A stretch of 64,000 nucleotides of DNA from Aurantimonas coralicida_A (GCF_036016755.1 NZ_JAYXIH010000001.1:62001-126000), one strand, 5' to 3'. Positions 33,781 through 43,769 are shown, numbered from the stretch's first letter. Translations and numbers: made by a program. Notes: a model not told the origin generated them from the letters alone.

Positions 33781-35883
33781 CTAACCGGAGCGCAGCAGCC
33801 GCACCGCCTCGTCCTTGCCGAACAGATAGAGGAGCGTGCGGAGCGCTTCGCCGCGCTCGGATTTCAGATCGCCGTCGGTCGCGAGGATCAACCGCGCATC
33901 ATCGCGGGCTATCTCCATCAGATGGGCGTGATGTTCCATCGAGGCGATTCGGAAGAACGGCATGCCCGACTGCTGGGTCCCGAGGAGATCGCCTTCGCCG
34001 CGCAGCTTCAGATCCTCCTCGGCGATGCGGAAGCCGTCCTCGGTTTCCCGCATGACCGCGATGCGGGCCGCCGCCGTCTCGCCGAGCGGCGCGCGATATA
34101 AAAGCACGCAGGACGAGGCCTTCTCACCGCGTCCAACCCGGCCGCGCAGCTGGTGCAGTTGCGACAGGCCGAAGCGCTCGGCGTGTTCGATGACGATGAT
34201 CGAGGCGTCCGGCACGTCGACCCCGACTTCGATCACCGTCGTCGCAACGACGAGTTTCGTGCGCCCGGCCTTGAAGGCGGCCATCGCGGCGTCCTTCTCC
34301 TCACCGCTCATCCGGCCGTGGACGAGCCCGACCATGTCCCCGAACAGACCCTTGAGCTGGCGAAACCGCTCCTCGGCCGCCATCAGGTCGCTCTTTTCCG
34401 ATTCCTCGACCAGCGGACAGACCCAATAAAGCCGGTCGCCAGCCGCCATCGCCCGGCCGGCGCGATCGACGATCTCGTCGAGCCGCTCCATCGGTACGGC
34501 GACGGTGGTGATCGGTTTGCGCCCGGCGGGTTTGCCTTCAAGCCGCGAGACATCCATGTCGCCGAAGGCGGCAAGGACGAGGGTGCGCGGGATCGGCGTC
34601 GCGGTCATCACCAGCAGATCGGCCGCGCGTCCCTTGGCGGTCAGGCTCAGCCGTTGGTGAACGCCGAAGCGATGCTGCTCGTCGACGACGACGAGGCCGA
34701 GATCGCGGTACTCGACCCCCTCCTGAAACAGCGCGTGGGTTCCGACGACGATCTGCGCCTCGCCCGAGCCGATGGCTTCGAGTTTGGCGGCCCGCGCCTT
34801 GCCGGTATCGCGGCCGGTGAGGAGGATGATCTTTAGCCCGACCGCCTCGCAGAGCTTCGAGAGGCTATCGAAATGCTGGCGCGCCAGAATTTCGGTCGGG
34901 GCAAGCAGCGCCGATTGCGCCCCGGCCTCGGCCGCCGTTGCCATCGCCATCAGCGCGACTACCGTCTTGCCTGCGCCAACATCGCCCTGCAGCAGGCGCA
35001 GCATCCGGTCCTCGTCCGCCATATCAGCGAGGATCTCGGCGATGACACCTTGCTGGGCTGCCGTGAGAACGAAGGGAAGCGCCGCCCGAAGCCGCGCCGC
35101 AAGGGCGCCGGAGCCGGTGAGCGGGCGGCCGCGCGCCTTCTTCATGCGTTGCCGCGACAGCGCGAGAGCCAATTGGCTGGCCAGGAACTCGTCATAGGCG
35201 AGCCGGCTGAAGGCGGCGCCCTCGGGCGCCAGATCGCGTTCGTCGGACGGATCGTGCAGGCGCTTCAGCGCGGCTCCGAAGTCCGGGAAGCCGTGCTTGG
35301 CGACGATCGACGGATCGATCCACTCCCGGATCGTCGGCAGGCGCTCCACTGCCTGGCCTATCGCCTTGCGCAGGATCTTGGGCGAGAGCCCGGCGGTCAT
35401 CGGATAGACCGGTTCGACCAGGGATAGTGATTCGGCTTCGTCAACCGACGCTACGAAGTCGGGATGGACCATCGACGGGCGGCCGTTGAACCACTCCACC
35501 CGGCCGGACACGATCATCGTCTCGCCGATTGGTAGGAGCTTTTCTAGCCAGCCGGATTGACCGCGGAAATAGGTGAGGGCGATCTCGCCGGTCGCGTCCT
35601 GGGCGAACACCTTGTATGGCGCCGATTTCGCCGCCCGTCCGGGCGTCTGGTGGCGGTCGATGCGAACCGTCAGCGTCACGATCCCGCCCTCCGGTGCGGT
35701 CGCGATTTCGGCGCGCTTGCGCCGGTCGATCAGGCCGGTCGGAAGGTGGAACAGGAGGTCGCGGACGCGCACGGTCTCGCCGGTTCCGACCAGCAGCGTC
35801 TGGAACTGGTTTGCGACCTTGGGTCCCACGCCTTCCAGCGTCGTCACGGGGGCAAACAGCGGGTCGAGGATCGAAGGGCGCAT
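33781..35883 (-). CDS. recG: ATP-dependent DNA helicase RecG
   Basis: A 700-residue branch-migration helicase for stalled forks. The N-terminal wedge domain with an OB fold covers about 1-230 (TLEGVGPKVANQFQTLL). Helicase motifs follow: LLQGDVGAGKTVVALMAM (Walker A), VVDEQHRFGVHQR (Walker B), TATPIPRT, and the RecG-specific LRGRVGRGEKASSCVLLY. It starts 94 bases from sdhE on the other strand. Confidence 0.97.
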   Translation of the reverse strand: MRPSILDPLFAPVTTLEGVGPKVANQFQTLLVGTGETVRVRDLLFHLPTGLIDRRKRAEIATAPEGGIVTLTVRIDRHQTPGRAAKSAPYKVFAQDATGEIALTYFRGQSGWLEKLLPIGETMIVSGRVEWFNGRPSMVHPDFVASVDEAESLSLVEPVYPMTAGLSPKILRKAIGQAVERLPTIREWIDPSIVAKHGFPDFGAALKRLHDPSDERDLAPEGAAFSRLAYDEFLASQLALALSRQRMKKARGRPLTGSGALAARLRAALPFVLTAAQQGVIAEILADMADEDRMLRLLQGDVGAGKTVVALMAMATAAEAGAQSALLAPTEILARQHFDSLSKLCEAVGLKIILLTGRDTGKARAAKLEAIGSGEAQIVVGTHALFQEGVEYRDLGLVVVDEQHRFGVHQRLSLTAKGRAADLLVMTATPIPRTLVLAAFGDMDVSRLEGKPAGRKPITTVAVPMERLDEIVDRAGRAMAAGDRLYWVCPLVEESEKSDLMAAEERFRQLKGLFGDMVGLVHGRMSGEEKDAAMAAFKAGRTKLVVATTVIEVGVDVPDASIIVIEHAERFGLSQLHQLRGRVGRGEKASSCVLLYRAPLGETAAARIAVMRETEDGFRIAEEDLKLRGEGDLLGTQQSGMPFFRIASMEHHAHLMEIARDDARLILATDGDLKSERGEALRTLLYLFGKDEAVRLLRSG

Positions 35884-35977
35884 CGAGGGCGAGGTTTAGT
35901 CGGATATGGGCCGATGGCAAGGCTGACAGGGCCGGTCCAGCCCTATATAGAAGCCTTACTCACACGACAGGTTCGAT

Positions 35978-36274
35978 ATGACTGGTATGCAGCGCTCTTC
36001 GAGCGATCTCGACGTCCGCCGCCGCAAGGCGTTGTTCCGGTCCTGGCATCGGGGCATCCGCGAGATGGATCTGGTGCTCGGCCGTTTCGCCGACGCCGAG
36101 ATCGACCGTCTGACCGACGCCGAGCTCCACGACTACGAGCAATTGATGGAAGCGCCCGACCGCGATCTTTTTCAGTGGCTGACCGGGGAAACGGCAACGC
36201 CGGCGAATTTCGACACCAGCGTGTTCCGGCGGATTCGGGACTTCCACGTGGTGGAGGAGGAGCCTCGGCCATGA
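35978..36274 (+). CDS. sdhE: Succinate dehydrogenase flavinylation factor SdhE
   Basis: A 98-residue SdhE/SDHAF2 protein that promotes FAD attachment to SdhA. The core motif SWHRGIREMDLVLGRF contains the conserved RGxxEMD, followed by YEQLMEAPDRDLFQWLTG. It overlaps the start of mfd by four bases (ATGA), an arrangement also seen in relatives. Length is normal. Confidence 0.95.
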   Translation: MTGMQRSSSDLDVRRRKALFRSWHRGIREMDLVLGRFADAEIDRLTDAELHDYEQLMEAPDRDLFQWLTGETATPANFDTSVFRRIRDFHVVEEEPRP

Positions 36275-39200
36275 GTCTGCCTGAGCCGTTGAAAAGAGCG
36301 CTGACGAAAGGCGCGGGCCTTGAGATCGGCAACGTCCTCGACGGCTACGAGGCGTTTCTTCTCGCCGATATCGCGCGCCTACGCGGCGCGAAGAAGCCGG
36401 TGGTCTACGTCATGCGCGACGGCAACCGGATTGGCGAACTCGAGGACGCGCTCAAATTCGTGGCGCCCGAGCTGCCGGTGCTGACGCTGCCTGGCTGGGA
36501 TTGCCTGCCCTACGACCGGGTCGGACCCTCGGGCGAGGTGGCGGCGCGCCGCCTATCGGCGATGGCCGCGCTCGGGGCGTTGCGCCGCGAACCGCACCGC
36601 GCGCTGATTCTCACGACGGCGAACGCGCTGTTGCAGAAGATGCCGCCGGCCGCTGTTCTCGGCGAGGAAACGATCGCGGCCAAGGCCGGCAACCGCATCG
36701 CCATGGAAGACATCGTGCGCGCCCTCCAGCGCGGCGGTTTCGATCGGGTCGCCACCGTGCGCGAGCGCGGCGAATTCGCGGTGCGCGGCGGCATTCTCGA
36801 TCTCTTCGCGCCGGGCGAGGAGGAGCCGGTGCGCCTCGACTTCTTCGGCGATACGCTGGAGACGATCCGCGGCTTCGACCCCGCGACCCAGCGCACGACC
36901 CGGCAATTGCAGAGCTTCGAACTCACGCCGGTCTCCGAGATCACCTTGCGCGAGGAGACGGTCAGCCGCTTCCGTACCAATTACGTCAAGCGCTTCGGCG
37001 CCGCACAGCGCAACGACGCGCTCTACAGCTCGATCAGCGAGGGCAAGCGTTTCTCCGGGATGGAGCACTGGTTACCGCTGTTCTACGAAAAGCTCGACAC
37101 GCTGTTCGACTATTGCCACGGCTTTCCGATGGTTCTCGACCACCTGGCGCTCGAAGCGGTCGGCGAGCGACGCGAGACGATTGGCGATCATTACGAGTCA
37201 CGCAAACGCAATGCCGGCGAGGCCAGCGGGGAGTCCATTCCCTACCATCCGGTCGATCCGGACGATCTTTATCTGTCGGAGGACGAACTGGCGGGCGGTC
37301 TGGCCAGTGCTGACCCGATCCGCCTGTCGGCCTATGGCGCGAGCGACGCCGCCAATCATGTCGTCTTCAATCTCGAGATCAGCCGAGGCCGCAATTTCGC
37401 GGCCGAGCGCGCAAGCGGCGACGTCAACGTCTTTCAGGCGGCGGTCGACCATATTGGCCGGCTGCGCGCCGACGGCAAACGCGTGCTGCTAGCGGCCTGG
37501 AGCGAGGGCTCGCGAGAGCGCCTCAGCCAGGTCGTCGAGGAACACGGGCTCGAAGGCCTGAAGCCCGTCGACAACCTCAAGAAGCTGAACGAAGCCCCCA
37601 AGAACCTCGTCGTGACCGCCGTCCTCGGCATTGAGGCGGGCTTCGAGACCCCCCATCTCGCCGTCGTCGGCGAACAGGACATTCTCGGCGACCGACTGGT
37701 GCGGCGGGGCCGCAAAAAGCGCGCCAAGAATTTCATCGCCGAGGTCTCCGGTCTCGACGAGGGCGATATCGTCGTCCATGTCGATCACGGCATCGGCCGC
37801 TTCGTCGGCCTGAAGACCATCGAGGCGGCGGGCGCGCCGCACGATTGCCTGGAACTGCGCTATGCCGGCGAGGACCGGCTGTTCCTGCCGGTAGAGAATA
37901 TCGAGCTGTTGTCGCGCTATGGCGGCGAGGGCTCGGAGGCAATGCTCGACAAGCTTGGCGGCGGCGCCTGGCAGGCCCGTAAGGCCAAGCTGAAGAAGCG
38001 CTTGCTCGACATGGCGGACGGGCTGATCCGCATCGCCGCCGCGCGGCAGATGCGCGGCGCGCCGAAGCTGCTACCGCCGGAAGGGCTCACTGACGAATTC
38101 GCCGCCCGGTTCCCTTATGAGGAAACCGAGGACCAAATGAACGCCATCGACGCGGTGGCCGACGATCTGGCGCTCGGGCGGCCGATGGACCGGCTGATCT
38201 GCGGCGACGTCGGCTTCGGCAAGACCGAGGTGGCGATGCGCTCGGCGTTCATCGCGGCGATGAACGGCCTGCAGGTCGCCGTCGTCGTGCCGACCACTTT
38301 GCTGGCCCGCCAGCACTACAAGACCTTCGCGGAGCGCTTCCGCGGCCTGCCGCTGAATGTCGCACAGGCCTCGCGGCTGGTGACGTCGAAGGAACTCGCA
38401 GCGACCAAGAAGGGCGTCACCGAAGGCACCGTCGACATCGTCGTCGGCACCCACGCGCTGCTCGGCAAGGCCATCAGCTTCAAGAATCTGGGGCTGCTGA
38501 TCATCGACGAGGAGCAGCATTTCGGCGTCAAGCACAAGGAGCGGCTCAAGGAGTTGAAATCCGACGTCCACGTGCTGACGCTGTCGGCGACGCCGATCCC
38601 GCGCACCTTGCAACTGGCACTGACCGGCGTTCGCGAACTGTCGCTGATCACCACGGCGCCGGTTGACCGCATGGCGGTCCGCACCTTCGTGTCGCCCTTC
38701 GATCCGCTGGTGGTGCGCGAGACCTTGCTGCGCGAGCGCTATCGCGGCGGGCAGAGCTTCTATGTCTGTCCGCGCGTCTCCGATCTGGCCGACGTAAAGG
38801 CGTTTCTCGATTCGGACGTGCCGGAGCTGAAGGTGGCGACCGCCCACGGCCAGATGGCGGCGGGTGAACTCGACGACATCATGAACGCCTTTTACGAGGG
38901 GCAATACGACGTGCTGCTGTCGACGACGATCGTCGAATCCGGTCTCGACATCCCGTCGGCCAACACGATGATCGTCCATCGGGCCGACATGTTCGGCCTG
39001 TCGCAGCTTTACCAGCTTCGCGGTCGTGTCGGCCGCTCCAAGGTGCGCGCCTACGCGTTGCTCACCATTCCGGCGAACAAGACGCCGACCAAGGGCGCCG
39101 ACCGGCGGCTCAAAGTGCTGCAATCGCTCGATACGCTCGGCGCGGGCTTCCAGCTGGCCTCCCACGACCTCGACCAGCGCGGCGCCGGCAATCTGCTCGG

Positions 39201-39777
39201 CGACGAGCAGTCCGGCCACGTCAAGGAGGTTGGCTTCGAACTCTACCAGCAGATGCTGGAAGAGGCGGTCGCGGAGATGAAGGGCGAAGAGCTGGAGAGC
39301 GATGGCCAGTGGTCGCCGCAGATCGCGCTGGGCACCGCGGTGATGATCCCGGAGGGCTACGTGCCCGATCTGCAGCTTCGCATGACGCTCTACCGGCGGC
39401 TGGCGGACCTCTCCGACGCGCGCGAGATCGACGCCTTCGGCGCCGAGCTCATCGATCGCTTCGGGCCGTTACCGGCCGAAGTCGAACATCTCCTCAAGGT
39501 GGTGTTCATCAAGTCCCTGTGCCGCAAGGCCAATATCGAGAAGCTCGACGCCGGGCCGAAGGGCATCGTCATCACCTTCCGGGAGAAGACCTTCCCCAAC
39601 CCCGGCGCGCTCGTCCGCTACATCGCCGAGCAGGGCGCGTCGGCGAAGATCCGCGCCGATCAGTCGGTCGTCCTCATCCGCGACTGGCCGACGGCGGACA
39701 AGCGGCTCAACGGCGCGGCGACGGTGGCGACCCAACTGGCGCGCTTCGCGGACGAGGTACAGAAAAAGGCTGCGTGA
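36271..39777 (+). CDS. mfd: Transcription-repair coupling factor Mfd
   Basis: A 1168-residue translocase that removes stalled RNA polymerase and recruits UvrA. The N-terminal UvrB-like module contains LPGWDCLPYDRVGPSGEVAA; the RNA polymerase-binding region follows (VVHVDHGIGRFVGLKTIE); the RecG-like motor has CGDVGFGKTEVAMRSAF, IIDEEQHFGVKHKERLK, LSATPIPRTLQL and YQLRGRVGRSKVRAYALL. The reading frame stays open 714 bases upstream through the antisense of recG, but the ATG at 36271, coupled to sdhE, gives the true start. Two partners of excision repair (uvrA, mfd) thus lie in this window. Confidence 0.97.
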   Translation: MSLPEPLKRALTKGAGLEIGNVLDGYEAFLLADIARLRGAKKPVVYVMRDGNRIGELEDALKFVAPELPVLTLPGWDCLPYDRVGPSGEVAARRLSAMAALGALRREPHRALILTTANALLQKMPPAAVLGEETIAAKAGNRIAMEDIVRALQRGGFDRVATVRERGEFAVRGGILDLFAPGEEEPVRLDFFGDTLETIRGFDPATQRTTRQLQSFELTPVSEITLREETVSRFRTNYVKRFGAAQRNDALYSSISEGKRFSGMEHWLPLFYEKLDTLFDYCHGFPMVLDHLALEAVGERRETIGDHYESRKRNAGEASGESIPYHPVDPDDLYLSEDELAGGLASADPIRLSAYGASDAANHVVFNLEISRGRNFAAERASGDVNVFQAAVDHIGRLRADGKRVLLAAWSEGSRERLSQVVEEHGLEGLKPVDNLKKLNEAPKNLVVTAVLGIEAGFETPHLAVVGEQDILGDRLVRRGRKKRAKNFIAEVSGLDEGDIVVHVDHGIGRFVGLKTIEAAGAPHDCLELRYAGEDRLFLPVENIELLSRYGGEGSEAMLDKLGGGAWQARKAKLKKRLLDMADGLIRIAAARQMRGAPKLLPPEGLTDEFAARFPYEETEDQMNAIDAVADDLALGRPMDRLICGDVGFGKTEVAMRSAFIAAMNGLQVAVVVPTTLLARQHYKTFAERFRGLPLNVAQASRLVTSKELAATKKGVTEGTVDIVVGTHALLGKAISFKNLGLLIIDEEQHFGVKHKERLKELKSDVHVLTLSATPIPRTLQLALTGVRELSLITTAPVDRMAVRTFVSPFDPLVVRETLLRERYRGGQSFYVCPRVSDLADVKAFLDSDVPELKVATAHGQMAAGELDDIMNAFYEGQYDVLLSTTIVESGLDIPSANTMIVHRADMFGLSQLYQLRGRVGRSKVRAYALLTIPANKTPTKGADRRLKVLQSLDTLGAGFQLASHDLDQRGAGNLLGDEQSGHVKEVGFELYQQMLEEAVAEMKGEELESDGQWSPQIALGTAVMIPEGYVPDLQLRMTLYRRLADLSDAREIDAFGAELIDRFGPLPAEVEHLLKVVFIKSLCRKANIEKLDAGPKGIVITFREKTFPNPGALVRYIAEQGASAKIRADQSVVLIRDWPTADKRLNGAATVATQLARFADEVQKKAA

Positions 39778-39853
39778 CGGAAAGGCGGAAAGGGCCGTAT
39801 CCCCCTGATGCCCCTTCCACAATTTGGCCGTCTGGGCGGGCGAAGGCGCACGG

Positions 39854-40681
39854 ATGATCAAATATCGTCTCTCGCTTTCCCGGTCCGCCGTCAGGCAGCG
39901 TCTTTTCGCCGCGATCGCTGTGTCCCTTGCGATCGCTTCCAGCGCGCATGCCCAGGATGTCGAAGCTGACCAACGCATCGATGCCGATCTCGCAACGCTG
40001 GTCGCGATCGAGGACCGCTTGAACGCCGCTGACATTTGCCAGCCGCTCCAGTTCGATCTGCGCACGGTTTCATCGCTCGTCGGCTTGCCGATTCCCGCCT
40101 TCATTCCGATCGACACCAATCTCCGTTGGGACCAGAGCCGCCACCGGGTGACGCGTTTCGCATCGACGCCGACCGATGTCGTCCTGGATTTCCGGATGGG
40201 GTGCCAACCGAGCACCAATGGCGCGGTTCTCGACTATGTCGGCCTGTCGCCCGACAAGGTCCGGCTCGACGACGCAGTGTCCTGCAAGGGCGAGCGGATG
40301 GCGAACGGCGACCTCGATACGCTGGTCTGCACGGTGGAGGGCAAGGTCGGAAAGCTTCTCGCCAACACCATCATCGGCCTGTCCGACAAGGTCGGACGGC
40401 TCTTGCCGATGCAGTTGGCCGTAGTGGTTTCGGCCACCCTAGCACAGACGACAGTGCCGGATACCCGGACCGACGCGCCACCCGGTGCCAGCGACCCGGT
40501 CGATACCGGCGTGTCGCCGGACGCCGATACCGCGAAGCAGACGCCGACGGCGTCTCAAACGTCAGGCCAAGAGCCATGGCGGCCGCTCGTCGCCCCAGGG
40601 CGCGCTATTTTGCGTCCGGCGCCTTCCAGAACGTCGGCAGCTGATAGCCATAAAGCGGCGTCGTTTCGGGGTGCTCAATGA
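39854..40681 (+). CDS. Exported protein of unknown function
   Basis: A 275-residue protein with a signal peptide (basic MIKYRLSLSRSAVRQR, hydrophobic LFAAIAVSLAIASS, cleaved near AHA-QDV). The mature part has four cysteines (DICQPL, MGCQPS, VSCKGE, LVCTVEG) that could form two disulfides, and a proline, threonine and aspartate-rich tail after about residue 205. I do not recognise a family. The last 77 bases overlap, tail to tail, the end of the solute-binding protein gene on the other strand, so the C-terminal 25 residues are constrained by that gene and may be recent. Confidence 0.72.
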   Translation: MIKYRLSLSRSAVRQRLFAAIAVSLAIASSAHAQDVEADQRIDADLATLVAIEDRLNAADICQPLQFDLRTVSSLVGLPIPAFIPIDTNLRWDQSRHRVTRFASTPTDVVLDFRMGCQPSTNGAVLDYVGLSPDKVRLDDAVSCKGERMANGDLDTLVCTVEGKVGKLLANTIIGLSDKVGRLLPMQLAVVVSATLAQTTVPDTRTDAPPGASDPVDTGVSPDADTAKQTPTASQTSGQEPWRPLVAPGRAILRPAPSRTSAADSHKAASFRGAQ

Positions 40682-42449
40682 ACTTCCAGCGGGCCAGCCA
40701 CTGCTCCGGCAGGTGGAACAGCGGCACGACATAGTGGCCCGAAATCAGCACCCGGTCATAGGCGCGCACCGCGTCGACGAAGGCCTCGCGGCTACGTGCC
40801 GAGACGATCTCGTTAATCAGCTTGTCGAGGGCCGGGTCGGCGACGCCGGCGAAATTAAACGTTCCGTTGGCGTCCTTCGAGATCGATCCCCAGCGATAGA
40901 CCTGCTCGGCGCCTGGCGACAGCGAGGCGCTGTAGGTCGCGATGATCATGTCGAAGTCGTAGGCTGACTTGCGCGCCTGATACTGGGCGTCGTCGACCTG
41001 CCGGATCGTCGTCTGGACGCCGATTCGGTCGAGGGTCCGCTTATAGGCGAGGCCGATCCGCTCCTGTTCCGGCGATTGCACCAGAATCTCGAACGACAGC
41101 GGCTTGCCGTCGGGACTGACGAGCGAGCGCCCCTCGAAGCGGTAGCCGGCTTCCTGGAAAGCCTTGGCCGCCGCCTGCAGCACCTTGCGATCGCTGCCGC
41201 TGCCATCGGTCGCCGGGGGCGCATAGGTCCCATCCATGACATCCGGATCAATCTGATTGGCATAGTCCGCAAGCAGCGCCTTTTCGGCCTCGGATGCCGG
41301 ATTGCCGGCACTGGACAGCTCGGAATTCTGGAAGAAGCTCCCCGTCCGTTTGTAGGCGTCGTAATAAAGATTGCGGTTGGCCCATTCGAAGTCGAACAGC
41401 ATCGACAGCGCCTTCCGGACCGCTCGATCCTCGAAAACCGGCCGGCGGGTGTTGAACACGAAGGCGAGCATGTTCGACGGTGCGCCGGAGGTGAAGGTCT
41501 CCTTGACGACGTCGCCGTTCGTCACCGCGGGAAAATCATAGGCCGTGCGCCAATGGTTCGGATCGCCCTCGATATAGACGTAGGACAGCCCCTTCTTGAA
41601 CGCCTCGAACTGGGCGTTGGAATCGCGAAAATACTCGATGACGATGGTGTCGTAGTTGTCGACGCCTTGCTTGATGGGCAGGTCGCGGCCCCAATAATCC
41701 GGGTTCTTCTTGTAGGTGATGCGCTGGCCGGGCTCGACCTTGTCGATCAGATACGGCCCCGAGCCGGTCACCGGCTCCAATGTCGTCCGCTCAAACGTGT
41801 CGCGATCGAAGGCGTGCTCGGGAAGCACCGGCAGCCCTGAAATGAGGAGAGGAGTTTCGCGGTCGGCGGTCGCGTCGAAGGTGAAGCGAACGCCGTTTGC
41901 GCCAGCCTTCTCGATCTTGACCGCCGGCCGCAGCCAGTTGGCGTACATCGGCCGGCCATGCTCGCGCAGCATCTCGACCGTGAACAGCACGTCCTCCGGC
42001 CGGACGGGCTCGCCATCGGAAAATTTCGCCGCCGGATTGAGCTGGAATTCCACGAAGCTGCGCTCGGCGTCGGTCTCGACGGTTTCGGCAAGCAGCCCGT
42101 ACATGGTGAAGGGTTCGTCCGCCGAGCGCTGCATCATAGGCTCGAAGACCAGATTGCCGAATTCCTTGTCGAACCAGATGCCCCGCGCCGTGGTCAGCGC
42201 GCCGCGCACGATCACCGGGTTGAGATTGTCGAAGGCCCCGAAGACGCCGTAACGCATCGTGCCGCCCTGCGGCGCGTCCGGGTTCACAAAGGGCAGACGC
42301 TCGAAATTCGCGAGCAGGGCCGGCTCACCCTGCATGGCGATCGCATGCTGAGGCTCGGCCGTACCGGGCACGGTGAACGCCGCGAGAAGAGCCACGACGA
42401 CAGGCGCCAGGAAGCTCGCGCGGCGCTTGGCTGAAAAAAGGATCTGCAT
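40605..42449 (-). CDS. ABC transporter substrate-binding protein, family 5
   Basis: A 614-residue periplasmic binding protein of the peptide/opine class (SBP_bac_5), closest in style to YejA. Signal peptide at the N-terminus (KRRASFLAPVVVALLAAFTV, cleaved near GTA-EP). Features include MRYGVFGAFDNLNPVIVRG, ADEPFTMYGLLAETVE, KFSDGEPVRPEDVLFTVE and SGPYLIDKVEPGQRITYKKN. No permease or ATPase genes adjoin it here, so its partners are elsewhere. Confidence 0.93.
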   Translation of the reverse strand: MQILFSAKRRASFLAPVVVALLAAFTVPGTAEPQHAIAMQGEPALLANFERLPFVNPDAPQGGTMRYGVFGAFDNLNPVIVRGALTTARGIWFDKEFGNLVFEPMMQRSADEPFTMYGLLAETVETDAERSFVEFQLNPAAKFSDGEPVRPEDVLFTVEMLREHGRPMYANWLRPAVKIEKAGANGVRFTFDATADRETPLLISGLPVLPEHAFDRDTFERTTLEPVTGSGPYLIDKVEPGQRITYKKNPDYWGRDLPIKQGVDNYDTIVIEYFRDSNAQFEAFKKGLSYVYIEGDPNHWRTAYDFPAVTNGDVVKETFTSGAPSNMLAFVFNTRRPVFEDRAVRKALSMLFDFEWANRNLYYDAYKRTGSFFQNSELSSAGNPASEAEKALLADYANQIDPDVMDGTYAPPATDGSGSDRKVLQAAAKAFQEAGYRFEGRSLVSPDGKPLSFEILVQSPEQERIGLAYKRTLDRIGVQTTIRQVDDAQYQARKSAYDFDMIIATYSASLSPGAEQVYRWGSISKDANGTFNFAGVADPALDKLINEIVSARSREAFVDAVRAYDRVLISGHYVVPLFHLPEQWLARWKFIEHPETTPLYGYQLPTFWKAPDAK

Positions 42450-42639
42450 GCGGATGGACGAGCTCCCGATGGTTGTCTGCGTTTCGCGATTCTAACGGCA
42501 AAGCCCTGTCTTGCCTACCGCGACAACGGCGGGCGCAGCGCAACCGAGGCCTTCAAACGGCCGCATTTGCGAAACAGGGCGTGGGCCGCTAAGGAACACT
42601 GTTTCCCGATTTTGTTTATGCCGAGAGGATTTGAGGCCT

Positions 42640-43341
42640 GTGACGCACCGTTTGTCGAACGCTTCCACCACGATGCTCGCCGCCGGGCTGGTCGGACTTG
42701 CGACGCTTGCCGTCGGCGTTTCAGGGGCGATCGCCCAGGACGCCAAGCCCGCCGCCGGCCAAGCGCGGGCTGCCAACCCCGCACAAGCCCAGGCGATTCC
42801 CGCCGAATGGTTCAAGGTCTGCTCGACCCAGGGTGAAAACGAAATCTGCAACACCCAATACACGATGATCGCCGATACGCGGCAGTTGATCACCGCGGTC
42901 AACCTGATCAACGTCAAGGGCAAGGTGAACCAGAAGGTCATCCAGGCCGTGGTCCCGACCGGACGGGTCATTCCCGCTGGCGTTCAGATGAAGGTCGACG
43001 ACGAAAAGCCGCAGACCCTGAACTACTCGGTCTGCTTCGCCGACCGCTGCATCGCCGAGGCTGAACTGACCGACGCCCTGGTCGCTTCGATGAAACGCGG
43101 CAAGCAGATGACGGTGACGTCGATCAACTTCCAGCGCCAGGCCAATCCGATCCCGATCAGCCTGTCCGGATTCACCCAGGCCTTCGACGGGGCTCCCAAG
43201 GCTGAGCCGGAGCTGGCCCAGCGCCAGAAGGAGCTGAACGAGGCCTTGCAGAAGCAAGCCGACGAGCGGCGCAAGAAGTTCGAGGATGCCCAGAAGGCGG
43301 CCAAGGACAACACCGGCGAGGCCAAGCCCGCCGCGCAATAA
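42640..43341 (+). CDS. Invasion-associated locus B (IalB) family protein
   Basis: A 233-residue exported protein. The start is GTG at 42640, giving a signal peptide (THRLSNASTTMLAAGLVGLA, cleaved near AIA-QD). The IalB domain contains WFKVCSTQGENEICNTQYT, VVPTGRVIPAGVQMKVDD and SVCFADRCIAEAELTD with four conserved cysteines. A charged helical tail (QRQKELNEALQKQADERRKK) follows. Members are widespread in Rhizobiales including free-living species, so the name does not imply pathogenicity; the molecular role is unknown. A strong terminator follows. Confidence 0.92.
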   Translation: MTHRLSNASTTMLAAGLVGLATLAVGVSGAIAQDAKPAAGQARAANPAQAQAIPAEWFKVCSTQGENEICNTQYTMIADTRQLITAVNLINVKGKVNQKVIQAVVPTGRVIPAGVQMKVDDEKPQTLNYSVCFADRCIAEAELTDALVASMKRGKQMTVTSINFQRQANPIPISLSGFTQAFDGAPKAEPELAQRQKELNEALQKQADERRKKFEDAQKAAKDNTGEAKPAAQ

Positions 43342-43378
43342 GCAAGGCCTGGCTCGGCGGGACCATTTTCCGAAGGAT

Positions 43379-43404
43379 CAAACGGCGGCGTCAGCCGCCG
43401 TTTG
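43379..43404 (+). terminator. Terminator after the IalB gene
   Basis: CAAACGGCGGC (43379-43389) and GCCGCCGTTTG (43394-43404) form an 11-base perfect stem with a four-base loop, 37 bases after the stop, followed by CTTGT. It lies between convergent genes and may act on hspQ as well. Confidence 0.82.
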
Positions 43405-43445
43405 CTTGTCCGCGCGCGGCACGCCGTCTCGCGACTGCGGCAGGT

Positions 43446-43769
43446 TCAATTGCGGTGGGCACCTTTCAGTTGGTACGAACCATCGATGGGGCCATCGAAG
43501 ATCTCGCCGATCTGGGGATGGCGAACCGGGACCCCGGTCTCGTCGGGCAGGAGGTTTTGCTCCGAGACATAGGCGATATATTCGCTCTCCGCGTTCTCGG
43601 CGAAGAGATGATAGAATGGCTGGTCCTTGCGCGGACGCACGTCCTCTGGGATCGAGTTATACCATTCTTCGGTGTTATCGAACTCTGGATCCACGTCGAA
43701 AATGACACCGCGGAACGGATACATGCGATGGCAGACGACTTGTCCAATGAAGAAGCGGGCAGTTTGCAT
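43446..43769 (-). CDS. hspQ: Heat shock protein HspQ
   Basis: A 107-residue HspQ/YccV-like protein. Segments ARFFIGQVVCHRMYPFRGVI, WYNSIPEDVRPRKDQPFYHL and YVSEQNLLPDETGVPVRHPQ are typical. HspQ acts as a specificity factor for the Lon protease in enterobacteria; a hemimethylated-DNA binding role was proposed earlier. The ATG at 43769, with AGGGAG upstream, gives the usual start; the frame continues 19 codons further. Confidence 0.92.
   Translation of the reverse strand: MQTARFFIGQVVCHRMYPFRGVIFDVDPEFDNTEEWYNSIPEDVRPRKDQPFYHLFAENAESEYIAYVSEQNLLPDETGVPVRHPQIGEIFDGPIDGSYQLKGAHRN

Noticed and set aside
35557..36270. Long in-frame extension of mfd upstream of its ATG
   Set aside because: It runs antisense to recG and through sdhE; the extension has no Mfd similarity, and the coupled ATG at 36271 gives the normal N-terminus.
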